Below, piece by piece: positions 36,420-45,794 of a stretch of DNA of 64,000 bases. The notes under the pieces were generated by a model, which saw only the letters and a list, made by a program, of their open reading frames with translations, had not been told where the DNA came from and made no database searches. This DNA comes from Taishania pollutisoli (GTDB lineage Bacteria; Bacteroidota; Bacteroidia; Flavobacteriales_D; Crocinitomicaceae), in contig NZ_JACVEL010000009.1 of assembly GCF_014518315.1 (NCBI RefSeq), positions 1 to 64,000 on the forward strand, given 5' to 3'. The position numbers and the translations under genes were made by a program. Position 1 is the stretch's first letter; the number at the start of each line of letters is the position of its first letter.

Positions 36420-36727
36420 AATCATTAGTAGCATCATTGTTTATAAAAAATAAATGCCGGGCTAAAATAAACCATTTATTGCTAATTAAGAGTTGTTTGT
36501 TGGATATTTAACGGGTTTGTTAATCGGGTGAGTAAAAGAGTGAGTGTAAGGCTGCAGGTAAAGCATTGATAATTATGAATTAATCATCTGATCATCTGAA
36601 AAGAAGACAGAGATCAGTTGTTCTGTCGGAGAATTGATTTTAATCGTATAATTTGTCCGTTTCACCTTTTTTAACTTTGAATAACCTTTTTTATACACCA
36701 ATTTTGCATCGTTTTTTAAAGAGAAAA
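36420..36727. other. Intergenic region between divergent surface-protein and efflux operons
   Basis: About 300 bp without a supported gene. It holds a TTGATAATTATGAATTAATC motif (36565-36584) related to the repeats at 7586-7678, a direct repeat of ATCATCTG (about 36583-36599), a GTGAGT direct repeat (36528-36545) and the tolC promoter at the right end. A TATTTTAG at about 36460-36467 (minus) is a possible -7 box for the leftward gene. Confidence 0.5.
36677..36706 (+). promoter_or_regulatory. Candidate promoter of the efflux operon
   Basis: TTG (36677-36679), 19-nt spacer, CAATTTTG (36699-36706; one mismatch). Leader about 16 nt to ATG 36728. Its position excludes the longer reading frame that opens at 36653. 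Confidence 0.55.
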
Positions 36728-38089
36728 ATGGTACAACAACTTAAACAATCCGCAGTAGTATTATTCGTTTTGGCTTTATCAGTCGATTCCGGTTTTTCCC
36801 AACAAGTCATTACACTTCAGGATGCGCTTAATTATGCATTGGAAAATAGTGAAGTGATGAAACAGGCAAAGTTGGATGTTGAAAACGGAAATCAAAAAGT
36901 AGCAGAGTCACTGTCATCTGCTCTGCCTCAGATCAATGCCGCAAGTTCAGTAACAGGAAACCCGATCGTGCAATCATTTGTCTTACCGGCAGAATTCATG
37001 GGGGGAGCTCCGGGAGAATTCATGGCAATTCGTGCAGGACAAACATGGTCTGCGATGACGCAGGTGACCCTGAGCCAGCAATTGTACAACCAACAAGTGT
37101 TTTCAGGACTGAAAGCAGCGAGAGGAAGTGCACAGTATTATGAAATCGCAGCGCAGCTGAGTGAAGAAAATGTGTTGCAGCAAGTTGCGACAAATTACTA
37201 CCAACTCGTTGTTACCCGTGAAAAAATGGGGACGCTGGATGCGAATATTACCCGGGTGGAAGAGCTGGAGAAAATTTTGATCTCACAGGTAGAAAACGGG
37301 TTGGCAAAGAAAATCGATCTGGATCGTGTACGGGTGAATAAAACAAACCTGGAAGCACAGAAACTGGAGTTGGAGAATGCTGTCATTCAAATGGAAAACC
37401 TGCTGAAATATTATATGGGAATGCCGATTGAAGAACGGATTTCAGTTCCGGAAACAGCGCATGCTGACTTGGAAAGCTATGCGAAAGGAATTATTTCAAC
37501 AGATCAGTTTAATGTAGAGAACCTGACTTCATTCCGCATGCTCAACAAGCAGGCTGAACTACTGACTTTGCAAACAAAAGTATTTAAGGCAAATTATTAT
37601 CCTACTTTGTCATTGTCCGGACATTATTCCTATAACACACAAAGCAATGACTTTAACCTGTATTCCAAAAAAGCGCTAAGCTATGACATGGCAGCGGTTT
37701 CTTTGAACCTTTCCATTCCGATCTTCGATGGTTTGGCAAAGCGGGCAAGAGTAAAATCTTCTGAAATTCAATTGGAACAGTTGCGCCAGGAAATGACCAA
37801 AACATCCAATGCTCTGACCATGTCGTTTCAAAATGCAAAATTGCAGATTTCCAATAGCTTGAAAACGATTCAGGTACAGGAAGCAAATAAAGAGTTGGCA
37901 AAAGAAGTATATGATATTACAAACAGTAATTACCAACTTGGATTGTCCAGTCTGACTGATTTAATCAATGCTGAAACAGAATTGAGAACTGCTGAAAACA
38001 GCTATAATGAAGCCTTGCTGCAATACAAAGTAGCAGAAATTGAAATGATTAAAGCAAAAGGAGAAATAGGAACTTTGTTAAATAAATAA
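36728..38089 (+). CDS. TolC-family outer-membrane efflux channel
   Basis: 453 residues from ATG 36728. A signal peptide ends at SGFSQ, followed by ITLQDALNYALENSEVMKQAKLDVENG, the start typical of the OEP family. Two structural repeats of long coiled-coil helices surround strands such as YYPTLSLSGHYSY and AVSLNLSIPIFDGLAKRARV. It should form the trimeric tunnel of a tripartite pump with the adaptor and RND transporter that follow at 22 and 34 nt. First gene of the three-gene operon. Confidence 0.95.
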   Translation: MVQQLKQSAVVLFVLALSVDSGFSQQVITLQDALNYALENSEVMKQAKLDVENGNQKVAESLSSALPQINAASSVTGNPIVQSFVLPAEFMGGAPGEFMAIRAGQTWSAMTQVTLSQQLYNQQVFSGLKAARGSAQYYEIAAQLSEENVLQQVATNYYQLVVTREKMGTLDANITRVEELEKILISQVENGLAKKIDLDRVRVNKTNLEAQKLELENAVIQMENLLKYYMGMPIEERISVPETAHADLESYAKGIISTDQFNVENLTSFRMLNKQAELLTLQTKVFKANYYPTLSLSGHYSYNTQSNDFNLYSKKALSYDMAAVSLNLSIPIFDGLAKRARVKSSEIQLEQLRQEMTKTSNALTMSFQNAKLQISNSLKTIQVQEANKELAKEVYDITNSNYQLGLSSLTDLINAETELRTAENSYNEALLQYKVAEIEMIKAKGEIGTLLNK

Positions 38090-38111
38090 TAGACCTTAAG
38101 TTAAAAAGTAT

Positions 38112-39176
38112 ATGAAAAAGATAATTATTACCGTTCTTGTCGTAGCTGCAGCAATTGGAGGAATTGTATGGACGCTTCAGAACAATAAAAAAGAAAACCA
38201 GTCAAAAATTGATATCGTTAGTAAAGGAACGGGAGCAGTACCGGTAAAGGTAATGACCGTTAAAAGAGAAGCGATTAATGTTGACTTTGCAGTGAATGGT
38301 AAACTTGCGGCAAACCAGGATTTGATGTTGATCTCCGAAGTAAACGGGCGCGTTTTGTCCATTCGTGTGAAAGAAGGAGACCGCGTAACGCAGGGACAGG
38401 TATTGGCAACAGTGGAAAGTACATACAGTAGCCTTGATTATCAGGCAGCAAACGACGCGTTGCAAAAACTGAAAGTTGATCAGCAACGATTGACAAGTGC
38501 TTTGAAAACAGGTGGCGTTACACAATCACAGGTAGACGAGATCAACCTGGCAGTGAAAAATGCTGAAAGCCAGCTGGCACAAGCAAAAAAGAGATTGTCG
38601 GATGCTTCCATCAAAGCGCCTATCTCCGGGATCATCAACAAAAAATACATTGAGGTCGGTTCATTTGCAGCAGCAGGAACACAGTTGTTCAATATTGTGG
38701 ATGTTTCAAGTTTGAAGCTGAACGTAACAGCCAACGAGCGTCAGGTTGTACAATTGGGAGTAGGATACAAGGTAGATATCACAGTTCCTGTTTTCCAGGA
38801 TGAGACATTCACCGGAGCAATTTCGTTTATTGCACCAAAAGCTGATAACAGCCTGAACTACCCGATTGAAATCAAATTGGATAATACAAAAACAAAAAAT
38901 AAACTAAAAGCAGGAATGTATGCTTCTGCCGAATTTAAATTTGGTGATCAGACACCTATTATTGCGATTCCGAGAACAGCATTCGTAGGAAGTGTGAACA
39001 GTGGTGAAGTTTTTGTTATTGAAAAAGAAGGTGTTGCAACATTGAGAAAAGTATCTCCGGGAGCAATTTTCGGAGAATCGGTTGAAATTTTAGGAGGGTT
39101 AAAAGAAGGCGAAACGGTTATTACTACCGGGCAAATTAACTTGATTAACGGTACGCCGATTGAAGTGTTGAAATAA
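38112..39176 (+). CDS. RND efflux periplasmic adaptor (membrane fusion protein)
   Basis: 354 residues. An N-terminal membrane anchor (KKIIITVLVVAAAIGGIVWTLQ) precedes a lipoyl-like domain split by a helical hairpin: first half ISEVNGRVLSIRVKEGDRVTQGQVLATVES (about 75-105), hairpin about 110-160, second half SIKAPISGIINKKYIEVGSFAAAGTQLFNIVD. Beta-barrel and membrane-proximal domains follow. It links TolC to the inner-membrane pump; middle gene of the operon. Confidence 0.95.
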   Translation: MKKIIITVLVVAAAIGGIVWTLQNNKKENQSKIDIVSKGTGAVPVKVMTVKREAINVDFAVNGKLAANQDLMLISEVNGRVLSIRVKEGDRVTQGQVLATVESTYSSLDYQAANDALQKLKVDQQRLTSALKTGGVTQSQVDEINLAVKNAESQLAQAKKRLSDASIKAPISGIINKKYIEVGSFAAAGTQLFNIVDVSSLKLNVTANERQVVQLGVGYKVDITVPVFQDETFTGAISFIAPKADNSLNYPIEIKLDNTKTKNKLKAGMYASAEFKFGDQTPIIAIPRTAFVGSVNSGEVFVIEKEGVATLRKVSPGAIFGESVEILGGLKEGETVITTGQINLINGTPIEVLK

Positions 39177-39210
39177 AAGTTGTTCACAAGTAATTTCAAA
39201 AAGATATAGT

Positions 39211-42200
39211 ATGAAAATCGCAGATATTTCAATCAAAAGACCATCGTTGGTGATCGTAATCTTTACGGCATTGACTGTCTTCGGATTGATTTCCTATTCG
39301 TTATTAAACTATGAGTTACTTCCGAAGTTTACTCCTAGTGTTATCTCTGTTGCGACGGTCTATCCCGGAGCATCTCCTTCCGAAGTCGAGAACACCGTTA
39401 CCAAAAAGATAGAAGAAGCGGTCGCCTCAATGGAAAAGGTCAAGAAAATTGAGTCCACCTCTTTTGAAAGTTTGTCATTGATAGTCATTACATTGCAGGA
39501 CAATGCCGATGTCGACTATGCCATGACGGACGCCCAGCGGAAAATCAATTCCATCATGGCCGATTTGCCGGAAACAATCAAAACCCCGTCATTGAACAAA
39601 TTCTCATTTGACGACTTGCCGATTGTAACCATCGCTGCAACAGCAGATAAATTATCAGATGTAGAATTCTTCGACTTGATCGATAAACGTATTCAGCCAC
39701 TGTTGTCACGTGTGGACGGTGTGGCGAAAGTAAATATCATCGGTGGGCGTCAGCGTGAATTCCAGGTTAACATTGATGCACAGAAACTGGAGGCCTATAA
39801 TATTTCATTGTTACAGGTACAACAAGCCGTGTTATCTGCCAATATGGACTTCCCGACAGGGAGCATCAAATCCCAGGATCAGAGTGTCCTGATCCGTTTG
39901 GCGGGTAAATACGAAACAATTGATGAGCTGAGAAACCTGGTAATCATCCAGACACAAGATAATGGGCAGGTGCGTTTGAAAGATATCGCAGATGTTCAGG
40001 ATGCACAAAAAGATGCAGAGAAAATTGCACGTCTGGATCGCAAGGGTGCGATTGCGTTACAGGTTTTGAAACAATCGGATGCCAATGCGGTGAAAGTGAG
40101 TAGAAATACACAGGCCATTATCGGACAGGTTGAAAAAGAGTATGAGCAGTACGGGTTGAAATTACAGATTGCAAATGATAGCTCCGTGTATACATTGGAA
40201 TCAGCGGATGCGGTTGTACACGATTTGATTCTGGCGATCATCCTGGTAGCGGCGATCATGTTGTTATTCCTCCACAGTTTGAGGAATGCGTTGATCGTAA
40301 TGGTAGCCATTCCGGCTTCCCTGATCGCGACATTCATCGGGATGTTCTTCCTGGGGTTCTCCCTCAACCTGATGTCCTTGCTGGCACTTTCCCTGGTAGT
40401 CGGGATTCTCGTCGATGACGCCATTGTTGTCATTGAGAACATTTACCGCCACATGGAGATGGGGAAAAACAGGGTGCGGGCTTCGGTTGACGGAACAAAG
40501 GAAATCGGATTTACGGTTATCTCGATCACGTTAGTAATTGTGGTTGTATTCTTACCGATCGGTTTGAGTACGGGGATGGTTGCAAACATCTTGCGTGAGT
40601 TCTGTTTGACGGTTGTTATCGCGGTATTGCTCAGTTTGTTTACCTCATTTACGATCGTTCCATGGTTGACTTCCCGTTACGGAAGATTGGAACACATCAC
40701 AGGGAAAAACATCGGTGGGAAAATCATTTTGAGCTTTGAGCGAGGATTGGCGAATTTTACGAAATGGGTGAGTGGAATTCTTGGATGGTCTTTGCGTCAT
40801 AAATTCATTACACTGGGAATTGTAACTGTATTGTTGTTCTCTTCATTCGGATTGGTAATCGGAGGATTTATCGGAGCAGAGTTCTTTGCTCAAGGCGACA
40901 GAGGTGAATTCCTTGTACAAATCGAATTGCCGAAAGATGCATCGCTGGAGCAAACCAACCAGATGATCATGAAAGCGGAGAATTACCTTGCGAAAAAACC
41001 GGAAGTTGTTACGCAGATTACGACTGTAGGTCAGGCCTCTGATGGTATGGCGGGTGTAACTAAAACCATGTACAAAGGAGAAATCACCGTAAAACTGGTG
41101 CATAAATCACAACGGGAAGATCCGACGAACATTTATGCAGCGAAGTTGAAAAAAGAGTTGTCCAGAGAATTGGTTGGTGCGAAAGTGAAAACAGCTCCGA
41201 TCAGTATCCTGGGGATGGCCGATCAGGCACCGTTGGATATGACCGTACTCGGATCTGACATTGATGAAGTATATGCCTACGCGCATAAAGTAATGGATGT
41301 ATTGAAAGAAATTCCGGGATCATCAGAAGTTCAGTTGTCCGCAGAAGACGGGTCTCCGGAAGTAACCGTAAAAGTAGATCGTGATAAGATGGCTGCTTTA
41401 GGGTTGAGTATGCAGATTGTCGGAGGGACCTTGCAAACGGCTTTCAACGGGAACATCGATGGTAAATTCCGAAGAGGAGAATACGAATACGATATCAATA
41501 TCCGACTGGATGCTTTCAACCGTGAAAGTGTGAATGATGTTGCCAATGTTACCTTCATTAATAACATGGGACAATTGATCCGCTTATCGCAATTTGCCGA
41601 TATCCAGATTAAGTCAGGACCAAGCCGATTGGAGCGTCGCGATAAAACCGCTTCTGTGAAAATCCAGGCGCAAACAGTTGGTCGTTCTGTAAGTACAGTC
41701 GCAACGGAATTGGAAGAAAAATTGAAGACGGTAGAAAAACCATTGGGAGTTGATTATATCTGGGGTGGTGATATGGAAAACCAACAGGACGGATTCGGTT
41801 CATTGGGAATAGCCTTGTTGGTATCTGTATTGTTGGTGTACTTTATTATGGTGATGCTGTACGACAGCTTTGTACACCCGTTGGTGGTCATGTTCTCTAT
41901 CCCGTTGGCAATCATCGGAGCGTTCCTTGCCCTGGCGTTGACCAATAACCTGTTGAGTATATTTACCATTTTGGGATTAATTATGTTGATCGGTCTGGTT
42001 GCCAAAAATGCGATTATCCTTGTCGACTTTACAAATCACCTGAAGGCACAAGGACACTCCACACACGACGCATTGATGTTAGCAAACCATGCACGTCTTC
42101 GTCCGATCCTGATGACAACGATTGCAATGGTGATTGGTATGATGCCGATTGCGATGGCTTCCGGCTCGGGATCTGAATGGAAAAACGGATTGGCGTGGGT

Positions 42201-42369
42201 AATTATCGGAGGGTTGATTTCTTCGTTGTTTCTGACATTGGTCGTTGTTCCGGTTGTTTATCAGCTGTTTGATAACATCCTGAATAAATTTGGTTGGAAT
42301 AAACCTCCTCTTCCGTTTGATGAATTGGTTACAGAACCATATGATCACAAAGAAGTGAAGGAATATTAA
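39211..42369 (+). CDS. RND-family multidrug efflux transporter (AcrB/HAE1 type)
   Basis: 1052 residues with 12 membrane segments and two large periplasmic loops. It begins MKIADISIKRPSLVIVIFTAL and has LTVYPGASPSEVENTVTKKIEEA-type porter motifs, the proton-relay acidic pair in VVGILVDDAIVVIENIYRHM (near 403), and the second-half motif GLIMLIGLVAKNAIILVDF (near 925) with Lys. Motif D/A regions are intact. Substrates (drugs, bile acids, metals) cannot be told; the HAE1-like sequence argues against a heavy-metal CzcA. No local regulator is adjacent. Confidence 0.95.
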   Translation: MKIADISIKRPSLVIVIFTALTVFGLISYSLLNYELLPKFTPSVISVATVYPGASPSEVENTVTKKIEEAVASMEKVKKIESTSFESLSLIVITLQDNADVDYAMTDAQRKINSIMADLPETIKTPSLNKFSFDDLPIVTIAATADKLSDVEFFDLIDKRIQPLLSRVDGVAKVNIIGGRQREFQVNIDAQKLEAYNISLLQVQQAVLSANMDFPTGSIKSQDQSVLIRLAGKYETIDELRNLVIIQTQDNGQVRLKDIADVQDAQKDAEKIARLDRKGAIALQVLKQSDANAVKVSRNTQAIIGQVEKEYEQYGLKLQIANDSSVYTLESADAVVHDLILAIILVAAIMLLFLHSLRNALIVMVAIPASLIATFIGMFFLGFSLNLMSLLALSLVVGILVDDAIVVIENIYRHMEMGKNRVRASVDGTKEIGFTVISITLVIVVVFLPIGLSTGMVANILREFCLTVVIAVLLSLFTSFTIVPWLTSRYGRLEHITGKNIGGKIILSFERGLANFTKWVSGILGWSLRHKFITLGIVTVLLFSSFGLVIGGFIGAEFFAQGDRGEFLVQIELPKDASLEQTNQMIMKAENYLAKKPEVVTQITTVGQASDGMAGVTKTMYKGEITVKLVHKSQREDPTNIYAAKLKKELSRELVGAKVKTAPISILGMADQAPLDMTVLGSDIDEVYAYAHKVMDVLKEIPGSSEVQLSAEDGSPEVTVKVDRDKMAALGLSMQIVGGTLQTAFNGNIDGKFRRGEYEYDINIRLDAFNRESVNDVANVTFINNMGQLIRLSQFADIQIKSGPSRLERRDKTASVKIQAQTVGRSVSTVATELEEKLKTVEKPLGVDYIWGGDMENQQDGFGSLGIALLVSVLLVYFIMVMLYDSFVHPLVVMFSIPLAIIGAFLALALTNNLLSIFTILGLIMLIGLVAKNAIILVDFTNHLKAQGHSTHDALMLANHARLRPILMTTIAMVIGMMPIAMASGSGSEWKNGLAWVIIGGLISSLFLTLVVVPVVYQLFDNILNKFGWNKPPLPFDELVTEPYDHKEVKEY

Positions 42370-42392
42370 TAAGTAGTAGTTTTGAGTTTATA

Positions 42393-42425
42393 AAAAATCC
42401 GGCGGAGTCATCTGCCGGATTTTTT
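42393..42425 (+). terminator. Intrinsic terminator of the efflux operon
   Basis: ATCCGGC (42397-42403) pairs with GCCGGAT (42414-42420), flanked by an A-run and a T-run, so the stem extends. Confidence 0.87.
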
Positions 42426-42502
42426 ACTTTTATATAAGTTCTCCTTTACCACATAGAAACGACAACAAGATCAATTGATGCATTACTTTCACGTTGTAAC
42501 TT

Positions 42503-43294
42503 TTACCGGAACAATTCGGTTGATTTCGGAATTCCGTACAAGTAATTAATAGGCATGGGGCCTTTGGTTTTACCGACTTCCCATTCAAATTGATCTGAAT
42601 TGGTTAGTGATTGAATCAGTTCCCGGCGTTCTTTTTCCGAATAGGTTCTGAAAATAGATGCGATTCCATCCCAGAGAATGTAAAGCGGAATAACGGGAAT
42701 CAGGTATATGAATGGTAGTACCTGCCAGCGAACGGGACGAATGAACGGAGTAAAGATCAATACATTCAAAATCACAAATAGCATTGAGAAAAAACTTCCG
42801 AAATTCCGGGCTACAGGTTCAAAAACAGCAATCGGAGAGTTGGTATCTACTGCCTGTTGAAGAATGTTCTTTGCCTGCACAGGTCTGAAGTGATGAAAAG
42901 CACCAAATAGCGTAATAAACTGACCTTGTAAGTGGGAGGGAAGTTCCATCGCATTTACGGATTCTGTTTCGTAGTTGAAAACGGACGGTAACTCTTTTTG
43001 GGTACGTTTAAATGCTTCAATGTTGGGGTAGTAATCTGTCAGTGTAATTTTCACCTCCGGTAGTTCCTGATGAATGGCTTTTGCAAGCGGCACGAGACTA
43101 CTTCCTCCTCCGGATGCACAATCGACCCAGGCATTTTTACTGCTCGCATTCAGTCCTTTTTTGATGATCGGAAGAATTGGTTTGTAGATGTCAAATTTCG
43201 TAGCTACAAAACGCAGGTAATCCGTTCCGTAATCCCTCCAACTTTTGGGAAACCACTCCAGGTCTTCCCATTCCAGCATGTGTACTCTTTTCAT
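42503..43294 (-). CDS. Class I SAM-dependent methyltransferase-like protein with hydrophobic hairpin
   Basis: 263 residues from ATG 43294; the frame opens 14 codons earlier, but that part lies in the terminator of the upstream gene. The Rossmann core shows AWVDCASGGGSSLVPLAKAI (motif I, G-x-G-like) near 55, ITLTDYYPNIEAFKRTQ (acidic end of strand 2) and LFGAFHHFRP near 125. After the core come two hydrophobic stretches (FFSMLFVILNVLIFTPFIRP and WQVLPFIYLIPVIPLYILW), so it is probably membrane-bound. A substrate in the lipid or quinone range is plausible but not shown. Confidence 0.78.
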   Translation of the reverse strand: MKRVHMLEWEDLEWFPKSWRDYGTDYLRFVATKFDIYKPILPIIKKGLNASSKNAWVDCASGGGSSLVPLAKAIHQELPEVKITLTDYYPNIEAFKRTQKELPSVFNYETESVNAMELPSHLQGQFITLFGAFHHFRPVQAKNILQQAVDTNSPIAVFEPVARNFGSFFSMLFVILNVLIFTPFIRPVRWQVLPFIYLIPVIPLYILWDGIASIFRTYSEKERRELIQSLTNSDQFEWEVGKTKGPMPINYLYGIPKSTELFR

Positions 43295-43307
43295 AGGCGA
43301 TGTATAT

Positions 43308-43333
43308 AAAAAAAGGAGCCTTACAGCTCCTTT
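43308..43333 (-). terminator. Intrinsic terminator of the pdhA-pdhC operon
   Basis: Minus strand: AAAGGAGC (43333-43326) pairs with GCTCCTTT (43319-43312) followed by T's. Confidence 0.85.
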
Positions 43334-43344
43334 CACAATTTGTT

Positions 43345-44604
43345 TTACAGTAACATCGTCACCGGATTTTCCAGGTATCCTTTAAATGTTTGCAGGAATG
43401 CTGCTCCGGATGCTCCGTCTACTACCCGGTGGTCGCAGGAGAGCGTTACTTTCATTACATTCCCCGGAACAACCTGTCCGTTTTTGACAACAGGAACTTC
43501 TTTGATTCCTCCCACTGCCATGATGCAGCTGTCCGGTGGGTTAATGATGGCTGTAAATTCTTCAATACCGAACATTCCCAGGTTGGAAATAGTAAATGTA
43601 TTTCCTTCCCAGTCGGAAGGTTGTAATTTTTTATCTTTTGCTTTTTTCGCGTACGTTCTTACCTCTTCACCGATTTGTGCAAATCCTTTTGTATCTGCAA
43701 AACGAACAACCGGGACCAATAATCCTTCATCCACGGCAACAGCAACTCCGATATGCACGTGCTGATTGCGTCGGATCGTGTCACCCATCCATGCCGAATT
43801 CACAGCAGGGTGCTGACGCAGGGAGATGGCAACAGCTTTGATCACCATGTCATTGAAGGATACTTTTACACCTTCTGTCGCGTTCAATGCTTTGCGAGCG
43901 GCAATCGCATTGTCCATATCAATATCCAGTGTCAGGTAAAAATGCGGAGCCGTAAATTTACTTTCAGCCAATCGGCGTGCAATCGTCTTACGCATTTGTG
44001 ATACCGGTTCATCCGTATACGACTCAACTCCGGCAGGAGCTGCCGTAAATGAAGCGCGTGCAGGAGCGTCGTAAGGAACATAATGATCCACATCGCGTTT
44101 TACAATGCGGCCACCTTCTCCTGTTCCCTGTACGGTATTGATATCAATTCCTTTCTCAGAAGCTAATTTTTTTGCCAGTGGAGAAGCCACAACTCTTCCA
44201 TCTGTAGAAGTCGTTTGTGCAACAGCCGGAGTACTTACCGGTTGTGTTTTTGCAGCCGGAGCAGTTTCTTTTACCGGTTCCGGTGAAGGTGCAGTAACAG
44301 CTTTCTCTTCTTTGGCAGCAGCCGGAGCAGCAGCACCTCCTGCAAGAATTCCTGAAATATCTTCATCTTTCTCACCAATGATGGCAAGAATTGCATTTAC
44401 AGGAGCAGCTTGACCTTTCTCAACACCAATGTGTAACAATACACCGTCGTAGAATGATTCAAACTCCATCGTTGCTTTATCTGTTTCAATTTCCGCAAGT
44501 ACTTCTCCGGAAGAAACAGCGTCTCCCACTTTTTTTGTCCATTCAGCGACCACTCCTTCCGTCATGGTGTCGCTCAATTTCGGCATGTAAACTACTTCAG
44601 CCAT
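43345..44604 (-). CDS. pdhC: Pyruvate dehydrogenase E2, dihydrolipoyl acetyltransferase
   Basis: 419 residues. One lipoyl domain at the N-terminus (EIETDKATMEFESF, lipoyl-lysine near 43), an Ala/Pro/Val/Lys-rich linker, a peripheral subunit-binding domain (VVASPLAKKLASEKGIDINTVQGTG, about 140-170) and the trimer-forming catalytic domain ending with CDHRVVDGASGAAFL (catalytic His-x-x-x-Asp-Gly). It moves the acetyl group to CoA as the core of the pyruvate dehydrogenase complex. It begins 33 nt after pdhA. E1-beta and E3 are not in this window. Confidence 0.95.
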   Translation of the reverse strand: MAEVVYMPKLSDTMTEGVVAEWTKKVGDAVSSGEVLAEIETDKATMEFESFYDGVLLHIGVEKGQAAPVNAILAIIGEKDEDISGILAGGAAAPAAAKEEKAVTAPSPEPVKETAPAAKTQPVSTPAVAQTTSTDGRVVASPLAKKLASEKGIDINTVQGTGEGGRIVKRDVDHYVPYDAPARASFTAAPAGVESYTDEPVSQMRKTIARRLAESKFTAPHFYLTLDIDMDNAIAARKALNATEGVKVSFNDMVIKAVAISLRQHPAVNSAWMGDTIRRNQHVHIGVAVAVDEGLLVPVVRFADTKGFAQIGEEVRTYAKKAKDKKLQPSDWEGNTFTISNLGMFGIEEFTAIINPPDSCIMAVGGIKEVPVVKNGQVVPGNVMKVTLSCDHRVVDGASGAAFLQTFKGYLENPVTMLL

Positions 44605-44637
44605 AGTATCTTAAAATCTTTAGTATTGTATTCTTAA

Positions 44638-45690
44638 TTAATATTCAACGATGTACGGGTAGTTCGGCTCCTGGTAGATGTCTTCGTACAATTCTTTTCC
44701 TTCAGGATATGGAGAATTTTCTGCAAATTCAACAGATTCTTCCACTTCTTTCTTTACCCAATCTTCTACTTCCTTGATTTCTTTATCCGTCATCCATTTG
44801 TTTTCTTTGATGACTTCCAGGCAGTGTACAATCGGATCCTGATCCATCCATTCCTCTACCTCTTGTTTGGTTCGGTATTTCTGAGGATCTGACATTGAGT
44901 GTCCTTTGTAGCGGTATGTGCGGATATCCAACAGGGTAGGGCCGTCACCTCTTCTTGCTCTGTCGGCAGCTTCTTCGATTGCTTCATGAACTGCCTCAGG
45001 AGACATTCCGTTTACAATGCGGGAAGGCATTTCGTAGGAAAGACCGATTTTGGAAAGATCCGTTACGTTGGTTGTACGTTCTACCGAAGTTCCCATCGCA
45101 TAATTGTTATTTTCAATGATGAAAACAACCGGAAGTTTCCACATCATTGCCATGTTGAATGTTTCGTGCAATGCTCCCTGGCGAACGGCTCCGTCTCCCA
45201 TGGATACGAACGCAACATTTCCTGTTTCATTGTATTTTTCAGCGAAAGCAACACCTGCACCCATTGCAATTTGAGCGCCAACGATTCCGTGTCCTCCCAT
45301 GAAGTTAACCTTTTTGTCAAAAAAGTGCATGGAACCACCTTTTCCCTTTGAACAACCGGTCGTACGTCCGTACAATTCCGCCATCAATACTCTCGGATCT
45401 GTTCCCAACGCAATCGGGTGTGCGTGATCTCTGTATGCAGTCATGTGTTTATCTCCAGGTTTACACGCACTTGCCGTCCCTGCGACAATTGCTTCCTGAC
45501 CGATGTACAAATGGCAAAATCCACCGAATTTTTGCTGAATGTATAACTGACCTGTTTTTTCTTCGAACTTACGAATCAACAACATATCTTTCCACCACTT
45601 GATATATGTCTCTTTTGAGAATTTAGAAGTGCTGTCAACCTTGCTCTTTTTTGTTGCTGCTGTTGGTTTTTTGGAAGTTTTTACTGCCAT
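44638..45690 (-). CDS. pdhA: Pyruvate dehydrogenase E1 component, alpha subunit
   Basis: 350 residues. The thiamine-diphosphate motif GDGAVRQGALHETFNMAMMWKLPVVF...ENNNYAMGTS is split here as GDGAVRQGALHE then ENNNYAM; HMTAYRDHAHPIALG and RYKGHSMSDPQKYRT (phosphorylation-loop region in homologues) are also clear. A Lys/Ser/Thr-rich N-terminal extension of about 25 residues precedes the fold. It forms the heterotetramer with E1-beta, whose gene is elsewhere. Upstream gene of the pdhA-pdhC operon, with a -7 box 27 nt before ATG. Confidence 0.95.
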   Translation of the reverse strand: MAVKTSKKPTAATKKSKVDSTSKFSKETYIKWWKDMLLIRKFEEKTGQLYIQQKFGGFCHLYIGQEAIVAGTASACKPGDKHMTAYRDHAHPIALGTDPRVLMAELYGRTTGCSKGKGGSMHFFDKKVNFMGGHGIVGAQIAMGAGVAFAEKYNETGNVAFVSMGDGAVRQGALHETFNMAMMWKLPVVFIIENNNYAMGTSVERTTNVTDLSKIGLSYEMPSRIVNGMSPEAVHEAIEEAADRARRGDGPTLLDIRTYRYKGHSMSDPQKYRTKQEVEEWMDQDPIVHCLEVIKENKWMTDKEIKEVEDWVKKEVEESVEFAENSPYPEGKELYEDIYQEPNYPYIVEY

Positions 45691-45716
45691 GAATTATCCT
45701 TTTTTAATACAAGAAG

Positions 45717-45724
45717 CAAATATA
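45717..45724 (-). promoter_or_regulatory. Candidate -7 element TATATTTG for pdhA
   Basis: Perfect TAnnTTTG on the minus strand, leader about 20 nt. A second perfect box TACTTTTG (45761-45754) lies further upstream. No clear TTG for either. Confidence 0.5.
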
Positions 45725-45794
45725 TATAAAAATTTAAGATATCGTAGTTTGCAAAAGTAAAGATTGAATCCGGAATCCCGGGAATCAGGCACTA

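Noticed and set aside
36653-36727. 25-codon N-terminal extension of the TolC-family protein
   Set aside because: The promoter lies inside it and the signal peptide begins at ATG 36728.
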